5,265 nucleotides of DNA, taken from assembly GCA_964631265.1 (NCBI GenBank), contig CAZVWW010000144.1, positions 1-5,265 on the forward strand, in the 5' to 3' direction. The notes under the pieces were generated by a model. The model worked only from the letters and a program-made list of their open reading frames with translations. It made no database searches and was not told where the DNA came from. Source of the stretch: CAZVWW01 sp964631265 (lineage in GTDB: Bacteria > Thermotogota > Thermotogae > MWEM01). Shown here piece after piece: positions 1-4,902 of the stretch. Numbering within the stretch: position 1 is the first letter of the stretch; each line of letters opens with the position of its first letter. A program made the position numbers and the translations under genes.

Positions 1-1
1 C

Positions 2-247
2 ATGGCAAGAGAAAAGGCAATTATGGATAAGTACTCAGCTCTTAGCGTTGCTGAGGAAAGAGGAAGAGAAGAAGGAAGAGAAGAAGGAAGAGAAGAAGGA
101 AGAGAAGAGGGAGAACGCAATAAAGCAATAGAAGCTTCTAAAAAAATGATACAAGATGGGCTATCGCTGGAACTGATTTCTAAATACGAGGGTTTAACCA
201 TACAGGAACTTGAGGAGCTAAAAAAAGAGATTGAGAATGATGAATGA
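2..247 (+). CDS. C-terminal part of a Rpn family / PD-(D/E)XK transposase-type nuclease (5' end outside the window)
   Basis: The visible 81 residues look like the tail of a Rpn (recombination-promoting nuclease; DUF4351/PDDEXK_2-like transposase) protein. They show a charged helical stretch, a run of four Gly-Arg-Glu-Glu repeats (residues 21-36), then a short helical domain ending in Leu-Glu-Glu-Leu. In this family the catalytic PD-(D/E)XK domain lies N-terminal to such repeats, so it would be to the left of the window. The ATG at base 2 is simply the first Met in the frame; the frame is not closed by a stop upstream, so the gene very probably starts earlier. No catalytic residue is visible. 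Known Rpn proteins act as DNA nucleases with antiphage or recombination roles, and their C-terminal domain is made separately as an inhibitor. Family assignment rests on the repeat plus tail pattern and is moderate; a free-standing small coiled-coil protein is the alternative. The palindrome at 358-391 probably terminates it. Confidence 0.65.
   Translation: MAREKAIMDKYSALSVAEERGREEGREEGREEGREEGERNKAIEASKKMIQDGLSLELISKYEGLTIQELEELKKEIENDE
12..25 (+). promoter_or_regulatory. Possible internal ribosome binding site and start codon for a small RpnS-like protein
   Basis: AAAAGG at 12-17 lies 5 nt before the in-frame ATG at 23-25. Starting there would give a 74-residue protein made of the repeat segment plus the C-terminal helical domain. 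Rpn genes are reported to encode such an intragenic C-terminal antitoxin. The motif is short and in purine-rich sequence, so it could be chance. Confidence 0.3.
62..109 (+). repeat. Four tandem 12-bp repeats (Gly-Arg-Glu-Glu codons)
   Basis: The unit GGAAGAGAAGAA occurs at 62-73, 74-85 and 86-97 without change. A fourth copy at 98-109 differs only in its last base (A to G). The unit is exactly four codons, so copy number can change without a frameshift. It encodes a charged helical segment of the Rpn-like protein. Near-perfect identity at DNA level, including wobble positions, points to recent slippage or recombination. Confidence 0.9.
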
Positions 248-355
248 ATGGCACTTTTGCGTTGAATTCGAAATCTGTCAAATTCCCCGGCCTCTTAAAT
301 GATGAACCATGTAAAAGTATCACTCGCTAACGGAAGAAAAACGGCCTTTCTCCAC

Positions 356-383
356 ATGGATCAAGGGACTGTCCCCCTGATCC
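356..383 (-). repeat. REP-like palindromic repeat, copy A
   Basis: This 28-nt imperfect palindrome reads on the minus strand as GGATCAGGGGGACAG followed by TCCC, T and TGATCC. It matches copy B at 4834-4862 in inverted orientation with about three mismatches and one single-base gap. Small palindromes of this composition are typical of REP-like families that can be mobilised by RAYT (Y1/IS200-like) transposases; no such transposase is visible here. It is GC-rich compared with its AT-rich surroundings. Confidence 0.65.
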
Positions 384-391
384 GCTTTTTT
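358..391 (+). terminator. Candidate Rho-independent terminator formed by a REP-like palindrome
   Basis: Outer arms GGATCA (358-363) and TGATCC (378-383) pair perfectly. Inner arms GGGAC (365-369) and GTCCC (371-375) pair around a single base, with a one-base asymmetry between the arm pairs. GC and then six T (386-391) follow on the + strand, giving terminator polarity for the Rpn-like gene that ends 110 nt upstream. On the minus strand the same hairpin follows the nuclease gene stop by only about 10 nt but lacks a T tract next to it. There it might only protect the mRNA 3' end. Confidence 0.5.
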
Positions 392-394
392 CGT

Positions 395-2665
395 TCACGT
401 CACTTTTGCATTCGTTATCTCGGCCAATGTTGCAGTAAAAGGATAGCCTGACTGTCTTCCGGGTTTATAATTATTTAGTTTTCTGATATCCCATTTTGCC
501 TTATCAAAGCCCGGGCGTTTTATAGTATCAATTTTAAAGAGATAATAACTTTTATGTCCTGGATTGGGATACTGCATTTGAGCCATTTCTTTTTTTGTTT
601 TGATTTCAGGCTGCTGACTGTCTTTGAAGAAGATTAAATCAGATATCAACTGTCCTTTTGTGTGCAGCAGCAAATAACGGGCTCTCAGAACCTCATCAGT
701 AATCGTCAATTTTCCTCTTCCCTCTCGTCTAACATTGTAATATCCGTTTTTCATGATCCACTTCAAATGTGCATCGTCTTTATAATAACCCACCAGTACA
801 TTTACCGATTCAGGCGGAGGCGTTCTAACCCTGTTGTGAACAGAATAATATTCCGGAATCCTTTCCCTTACTTCATAGCTCCCTTTATGTTTATAGGTGT
901 TGAACCTGTAGTAGGAGACATACTCTCTTTTTGAAGCTCTGTTGATTACATGATTCATTACCTGAGTCAAGAAAGTTTTCAATTCATCAACACCATTGTT
1001 TTTAGAAGCAGGACGAATGGCAAATGCACCAAGTCCCGGTATTATCTCGTGAAAACCCCTGAATATTTTTTCAGAAGTACCCGGATAAAGGACATATGCC
1101 CCGCCTGTTCGTTTTATGGCGTCTTTGTATGCGTGCATTTTAAGAAGATCCCCCCGCTTGTAGATCCCCTTTTTCTCGTCTTCTTTTTCCTGATTGAAAT
1201 CTTTTCTTGTTTCTCCAATAATCTCTGAGATCTCCTGAACCTTGTATTTTGCGTCAAAATGAATGTGCACCATCAGTTCCTGTTTTTCAGCTTCATCTCT
1301 TGAAAATGCCTCCGGCCATAATGATAGAGTGAAATCCGGTCTCATTTTTGCAGACCATGAACCCGGGTGCTTATGATCTTTTGAAGCGGAAAACTCTCTG
1401 TTGTAATTGTATTCAACACATAAATTTCTAACCGGATTTCTAAAAACACCTTTTAACAAAACATGTCTGCCCGCTTTAAGTTTTAAGTTCAAACCGTTCT
1501 CAGTAGACTCGAAGAGATTGTCAATGGTTTTTGGTTCAATCTCAAACAAGGAAGCGATAACTTCCATTAACAAGAAGAAAAGCCAATACTCGTATAAGAC
1601 GGCAACATCTCTTTTTCCAGCTTTATAAACGTCATCACCACCACGCCATATCAGTTGTGCAGCAAGCTCATACTGCAGCCAGAAATTTAAAATCTCACGA
1701 TAGCCCTCACGCCTTTGAAGCACCGGACTGTTCAGAGGGATGTATGATGCATTTGAAAGTTCACGGAAGAGATCATGTTTAAGGATACCCTCGATTTTCT
1801 CTTCAAGTTGTACCGCTTCAAGGTATTCCCTCTCAGAATCAGACTGTTTTAGCGCTTCTTTTATCTGCGAGCAGAAATCCTGCACCTCTTGAAGTGCAAA
1901 TCTCACAAATCTGTTCTCATGTACATCTGTTGTGTCTTCTTTCATTGAATCTTCAATTTCGGCCGGTAATGATGAAATCTTTTTCTTCAGATTATGATGA
2001 TCAGGAAGCGGCTGTCTGTTCGTTGCATTGGAAATCTGCCGGAGATGGCGTCCGGTGAGCTTACCGATTCTTCTGATATCGGTTTTGTCAATCTCTTCGA
2101 CCCAGTCTGTGACAGGATCCTGCAGGACTCTGTAAATTGCATCTTCAAATTCTTCTGAATCAAAAAATGACTTGACAAAGGCAAATCGCTGATAAGCTGT
2201 TTTGGGATCAGTTGAATAGTCAGGCGTGAAATTGCCGGAAGCCATCGCATTACTGGACATTAAAAGATCGGTGCATTTTTCAGCAATGGTTTCAAGCATA
2301 AACCGGTAGTCATTTCTGTAAGACAGTTTTTTTGATCTAATCTCCAAATCCAGATTGTAATCACGCTTTTTTTTGTCACTAATTTTCAAACTGATTGTTC
2401 CAACTGAAATTCCTGTTTGTATTCGACCTGTTGAAATGTTGAATTTTGACTCCCGGATGAAACCCGGAAAGCCTTCAAATCTCAGACCTTCTGACAATCT
2501 GTATTCATACGTTGTTCCTTCCAGGAGCTGGAGTCGAGCTTCACCATTTGCAATTGAGTCCTCATTACTGATGATTCTAATTGGTTCGTTGTTATCCGTT
2601 TTTTCAGCACGGATTTCAATATATAAGTCTCTTTCCTGATCAAGACAGTGTTTATAATCATTCAT
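395..2665 (-). CDS. DUF2357 / PDDEXK_7 nuclease subunit of a McrBC-like type IV restriction system
   Basis: This 756-residue protein is the likely nuclease partner of the McrB-like motor encoded just upstream. Residues about 10-300 match the DUF2357 type, including Glu-Asn-Arg-Phe-Val-Arg-Phe-Ala at 250-257. A PD-(D/E)XK domain follows: Tyr-Glu-Tyr-Trp (358-361), Arg-Pro-Asp-Phe (442-445, metal ligand Asp444), His-Phe-Asp-Ala-Lys-Tyr (469-474, catalytic Asp471 and Lys473) and Lys-Met-His-Ala-Tyr (509-513). The active site therefore looks intact. Residues about 615-756 form a C-terminal extension with a Trp-Ile-Met-Lys-Asn-Gly-Tyr-Tyr-Asn-Val-Arg segment (636-646), a Tyr-Leu-Leu-Leu-His strand (664-668) and a closing Pro-Phe-Thr-Ala-Thr-Leu-Ala-Glu (742-749). 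It could be a PUA/EVE-like reader, but I cannot confirm the fold. The ATG start is supported by AGGA 6 nt upstream on the minus strand, overlapping the stop of the preceding gene, which implies coupled translation. Expected role: cleavage of modified or foreign DNA, possibly RNA, in the cytoplasm. The family call is strong; the target is unknown. Confidence 0.88.
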   Translation of the reverse strand: MNDYKHCLDQERDLYIEIRAEKTDNNEPIRIISNEDSIANGEARLQLLEGTTYEYRLSEGLRFEGFPGFIRESKFNISTGRIQTGISVGTISLKISDKKKRDYNLDLEIRSKKLSYRNDYRFMLETIAEKCTDLLMSSNAMASGNFTPDYSTDPKTAYQRFAFVKSFFDSEEFEDAIYRVLQDPVTDWVEEIDKTDIRRIGKLTGRHLRQISNATNRQPLPDHHNLKKKISSLPAEIEDSMKEDTTDVHENRFVRFALQEVQDFCSQIKEALKQSDSEREYLEAVQLEEKIEGILKHDLFRELSNASYIPLNSPVLQRREGYREILNFWLQYELAAQLIWRGGDDVYKAGKRDVAVLYEYWLFFLLMEVIASLFEIEPKTIDNLFESTENGLNLKLKAGRHVLLKGVFRNPVRNLCVEYNYNREFSASKDHKHPGSWSAKMRPDFTLSLWPEAFSRDEAEKQELMVHIHFDAKYKVQEISEIIGETRKDFNQEKEDEKKGIYKRGDLLKMHAYKDAIKRTGGAYVLYPGTSEKIFRGFHEIIPGLGAFAIRPASKNNGVDELKTFLTQVMNHVINRASKREYVSYYRFNTYKHKGSYEVRERIPEYYSVHNRVRTPPPESVNVLVGYYKDDAHLKWIMKNGYYNVRREGRGKLTITDEVLRARYLLLHTKGQLISDLIFFKDSQQPEIKTKKEMAQMQYPNPGHKSYYLFKIDTIKRPGFDKAKWDIRKLNNYKPGRQSGYPFTATLAEITNAKVT

Positions 2666-2672
2666 GAAAGGA

Positions 2673-2676
2673 TCCT
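2673..2676 (-). promoter_or_regulatory. Ribosome binding site of the nuclease gene, overlapping the upstream stop codon
   Basis: Minus-strand AGGA lies 7 nt before the ATG at 2665-2663. Its bases 2675-2676 are shared with the TAG stop (2677-2675) of the motor gene. Ribosomes finishing the motor would sit on the next start, so motor and nuclease are probably made in linked amounts, as suits subunits of one complex. Confidence 0.65.
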
Positions 2677-4393
2677 AAGCTTCTGTAAAGCTTGTAAAGC
2701 CTTCCTGTTTGACACGTTTTTTCATTCTCAGGATTTTTTCCAGAGAATGCTTTAAAAGGACTTCATTCGAATCAAAGATCCTTTCGGGAGTTTCTTCCAG
2801 GGCTAATAATTCATCTTTGCCATTTCTGTTTTTCAAACAGACCATTCCCAGTGCATCCAATATGGGGATCAGTTTTTTTCTTGATCCATGCAGTTTAGGG
2901 AGCAGTTTCTGAAGAACGGCAAAATCCACGATCATTTCATCGCTCTCATCCTCCAAAATCGCTTTCCAGACAGAAAAGAACCTGTATATTTCAAACAATG
3001 TCCGATATCCGAACTCTCCCCCTTCTTTTCTTAGTACTCTGAAAAAGGCTAGTACCAGTTTATTCAGAAAAGTCTTGTCTGAATCATTAACGATCTGTGT
3101 AGTTGACAGAGATACATAATCTGCTGCCATAGAGCTCCCCTCACCTTCCAGTAATGAAAGTTCAGGCTTTAGAGGATTGTTGATGAATTGGGTGATATCA
3201 GATTCATTTACCCGGAACTCTATCACATTAGCTCTGTCAAGGACCTTTGGACTGAACATGTAAGTGGTTTCATCAACATTAACAGTGCCAATGACGTAGA
3301 CATTATCTGAAACCTTGATCGTCTGAGGAACATCATCAACATCATCATTATGGAGCGGAATTGCCTCCCCGGATTCCATCGCTGATAGAAAATCGGCAAA
3401 ATACCGCTCAACATGCGACAGGTTCATCTCATCCAGAATAATAAAGAATGGTTTATCTTCATTTCCCTCCTTTCGGGCTTCAAGCAGAATATCCAGTATC
3501 CGGTTGTCCGGTTTACAGTATTTTCCAGGCTCCAATGCGTTTGGATATCCGAGAAGTGGCTCACGATTGGTCCAATCCGCTCCGACTGGAACCAAACAAT
3601 ATTGAGTGCGATCTTCACATATCCATTTGACAAATGCCTGGGCTAGTTTTGTTTTTCCTGAGCCGGATAAACCTGTCAGTATTAGGAAGGGTTTTGTTAT
3701 AAGAGAAACTGTAAATCTTGATACGGTGTCTTTTGGGAAACTAAGGTTTGCTTGCTGTAAATCCGAAATAAAGGTATTGATTGATATATCTTGAGGGGAT
3801 ATTTCTGGTGGTTGATTTTGATTAGACTTTTCAACGTATTCTTTACAACATTTATCGTAAGCTCTCAGTAAAGTTTTAAGATCGGCTATAAATGTTTGTT
3901 CGTCCATTTCTGAGATTTTATACTCTTTATAAAACATATTCGTTTCTTCATATTTCTTTCCTTTGTTATTAGATTGATAAGGGCGTTCTCTAACTAGGCT
4001 GTTTTTGGGAAGTTTTCCTTTTTTAAAGCCCTTTAAAATAGGGATACAATCGTAAACAAAGGTGGTGTTGCTTTCAATGATAGCACTGTCTTGAATCGTT
4101 GAGCCTTGATTTAATGTAAGGTAGAGATAGTCAAAATTGTCACTAAAAAGTATCACAATGTAAAAACCATTAGTAGCTCCCGTGGAGACTCTTTCATCAA
4201 ATATTCCTATCCATGGATAATACGTGTGATTTCCTTGCCCCACTGACCCTTTAATTTTTTTATCACGAATCAGAGTTTCCAATTCATTTGGTATTTCTTT
4301 TTCTATTAAAATCGATGATTTTAACTGACCATTATATCGTTCCTGAACTTCTTCTTTATAAGTTTCAGAAAATTCTTGTATTTTTTCAATCAT
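2675..4393 (-). CDS. McrB-like AAA+ NTPase with N-terminal DUF3578 (MrcB_N) domain
   Basis: This 572-residue protein is the motor and probable specificity subunit of the McrBC-like system. Residues about 10-185 match DUF3578/MrcB_N: Gly-Gln-Gly-Asn (52-55), Pro-Trp-Ile-Gly-Ile-Phe-Asp (60-66), Gly-Phe-Tyr-Ile-Val-Ile-Leu-Phe (76-83), Tyr-Leu-Thr-Leu-Asn-Gln-Gly (91-97), and a closing Lys-Tyr-Glu with Asp-Leu-x-x-Leu-Leu-x-x-Tyr (171-179). A polar linker (about 188-203) leads to the AAA+ domain. Walker A is Gly-Leu-Ser-Gly-Ser-Gly-Lys-Thr (241-248). A McrB-type Asp-Trp-x-x-x-x-x-Leu-Leu-Gly-Tyr segment lies at 273-283. Walker B is Ile-Ile-Leu-Asp-Glu-Met-Asn (318-324). Sensor 1 is Gly-Thr-Val-Asn-Val-Asp-Glu-Thr (369-376), and Ser-Pro-Lys-Val-Leu-Asp-Arg follows at 381-387. 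The C-terminal Leu-Pro-Lys-Leu-His-Gly-Ser (498-504) and Gly-Phe-Thr-Ser-Phe (565-569) indicate a full-length protein. E. coli McrB has Met-Asn-Thr-Ala-Asp where this has Val-Asn-Val-Asp, so GTP versus ATP use is open. The ATG is supported by a strong Shine-Dalgarno. Confidence 0.92.
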   Translation of the reverse strand: MIEKIQEFSETYKEEVQERYNGQLKSSILIEKEIPNELETLIRDKKIKGSVGQGNHTYYPWIGIFDERVSTGATNGFYIVILFSDNFDYLYLTLNQGSTIQDSAIIESNTTFVYDCIPILKGFKKGKLPKNSLVRERPYQSNNKGKKYEETNMFYKEYKISEMDEQTFIADLKTLLRAYDKCCKEYVEKSNQNQPPEISPQDISINTFISDLQQANLSFPKDTVSRFTVSLITKPFLILTGLSGSGKTKLAQAFVKWICEDRTQYCLVPVGADWTNREPLLGYPNALEPGKYCKPDNRILDILLEARKEGNEDKPFFIILDEMNLSHVERYFADFLSAMESGEAIPLHNDDVDDVPQTIKVSDNVYVIGTVNVDETTYMFSPKVLDRANVIEFRVNESDITQFINNPLKPELSLLEGEGSSMAADYVSLSTTQIVNDSDKTFLNKLVLAFFRVLRKEGGEFGYRTLFEIYRFFSVWKAILEDESDEMIVDFAVLQKLLPKLHGSRKKLIPILDALGMVCLKNRNGKDELLALEETPERIFDSNEVLLKHSLEKILRMKKRVKQEGFTSFTEA

Positions 4394-4396
4394 TTT

Positions 4397-4403
4397 ATCA
4401 CCT
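4397..4403 (-). promoter_or_regulatory. Ribosome binding site of the McrB-like gene
   Basis: On the minus strand AGGTGAT lies 3 nt before the ATG at 4393-4391. It is complementary to the 16S rRNA 3' end over seven bases. It fixes the start at this ATG, which is also where DUF3578 similarity becomes plausible. Confidence 0.7.
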
Positions 4404-4431
4404 GATAGAAGGTATTTTTTACTGTGCTTCT

Positions 4432-4440
4432 ATTCTACCA
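4432..4440 (-). promoter_or_regulatory. Candidate extended -10 promoter of the McrBC-like operon
   Basis: The minus strand reads TGGTAGAAT, an extended -10 (TG-N-TATAAT with one mismatch). It would start transcription near 4425 and give a leader of about 30 nt. The -35 region at a 17-nt spacing (TTAGTT) is poor, which an extended -10 can tolerate. A second extended -10, TGTTACAAT, lies at 4464-4472 on the same strand and is an equally possible start with a longer leader. Confidence 0.35.
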
Positions 4441-4541
4441 GATTCAAAACAGAAAACTAAATAATTGTAACATAAAAATAGATAAAGGATAGAATTTGAT
4501 ATATCGGTGATGAGATCTGTTCAAATACAGAAACTAGATCC

Positions 4542-4796
4542 TCAAAACATCGCGCTTCCAATAAGTTCTCCATTAACTTTTGCATTCCCCTCAATACTGT
4601 CTGGAGTATCTTCATCGTTATCACATCTGGCCTGTATCTCTATGGCTTCATTTGCGGCTTGAAGCTGGAAAAATTTGTACCGGAAATTGTTTGTCGGGGA
4701 AAAATATCCATACCAGTTGGCGAGTTCCAAAGGAAGGACGCTCTCTTTTTGTCCGGTTGACAAGGTAACAGTCCCTTCGCTTGAATAATTGGGCAA
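4542..4796 (-). pseudogene. Unrecognised open frame, probable 5'-truncated gene remnant
   Basis: The frame encodes 84 residues from a TTG codon, or up to 95 if read from the stop at 4832-4830. The composition is protein-like: mixed acidic and polar residues, aromatic clusters such as Trp-Tyr-Gly-Tyr-Phe, and a stretch Gln-Leu-Gln-Ala-Ala-Asn-Glu-Ala. I do not recognise a family. There is no ATG or GTG start in the frame before the conserved-looking part, no Shine-Dalgarno before the TTG, and the frame is broken exactly where the repeat cluster and REP-like palindrome begin. This suggests the C-terminal remnant of an older gene cut off by repeat insertion. A chance open frame or a TTG-started small protein are alternatives. 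It is co-directional with the restriction operon and ends about 150 nt before it. Confidence 0.35.
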
Positions 4797-4815
4797 ATCA
4801 TCGTCGGGAATGGTT

Positions 4816-4840
4816 TCAGGGATCAGAAATCAGGGATCAG
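4816..4840 (+). repeat. Two 11-bp direct repeats next to REP-like copy B
   Basis: TCAGGGATCAG occurs at 4816-4826 and again at 4830-4840, separated by AAA (a 14-bp period). The second copy runs into the palindrome. They look like degenerate half-units of the same repeat family and could reflect repeated insertion or slippage. Confidence 0.7.
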
Positions 4841-4862
4841 GGGGACAGGTTCCGTGATCCAT
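4834..4862 (+). repeat. REP-like palindromic repeat, copy B
   Basis: Outer arms GGATCA (4834-4839) and TGATCC (4855-4860) are perfect complements. Inner arms GGGAC (4842-4846) and GTTCC (4849-4853) pair with one G-T wobble around a two-base loop. It matches copy A at 356-383 in the opposite orientation. No T tract follows, so it is not a good terminator on the + strand. Confidence 0.65.
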
Positions 4863-4902
4863 AGACCTGTTATTGCAAAGGGGTTAGGGACTATTAGACA
4901 AT

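Larger units (their letters stand above)
4394..4902. other. 509-nt stretch without a confident gene
   Basis: It holds, from the operon outwards, the operon's ribosome binding site and candidate promoters in AT-rich sequence (4397-4500), an open minus-strand frame with the look of a gene remnant (4542-4796), and a repeat cluster (4816-4862). The final 40 nt (4863-4902) before the PIN gene stop show nothing I recognise. No tRNA or other structured RNA gene was seen. Confidence 0.6.

Noticed and set aside
62..109. CRISPR array or regulatory DNA repeat
   Set aside because: Units are contiguous with no spacers, are multiples of three and sit in frame in a coding sequence.
662..1628. Several + strand open frames of 73-92 codons inside the nuclease gene
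   Set aside because: They lie antisense to a gene with clear domain motifs, have low-complexity Phe/Ser-rich translations and no supporting ribosome binding sites.
3223..3794. Overlapping open frames on both strands across the AAA+ core
   Set aside because: This region encodes Walker A, Walker B and sensor motifs in the long minus-strand frame; the others are shadows.
395..4393. Type I or II restriction-modification system
   Set aside because: No methyltransferase or specificity subunit is present; the motor plus PD-(D/E)XK partner fits the McrBC type IV layout.
4580..4768. Plus-strand 62-codon frame opposite the unrecognised remnant
   Set aside because: Composition is not protein-like and no start signal is visible; the minus-strand frame is the better candidate.
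4646..4801. Minus-strand frame starting at the true ATG 4801-4799
   Set aside because: It stops after about 52 codons, overlaps the longer protein-like frame, and has no ribosome binding site.
4816..4862. Phage attachment site or origin iterons
   Set aside because: No integrase, tRNA or replication gene is nearby, and the sequence matches a palindromic REP-like pattern with a second copy at 356-383.
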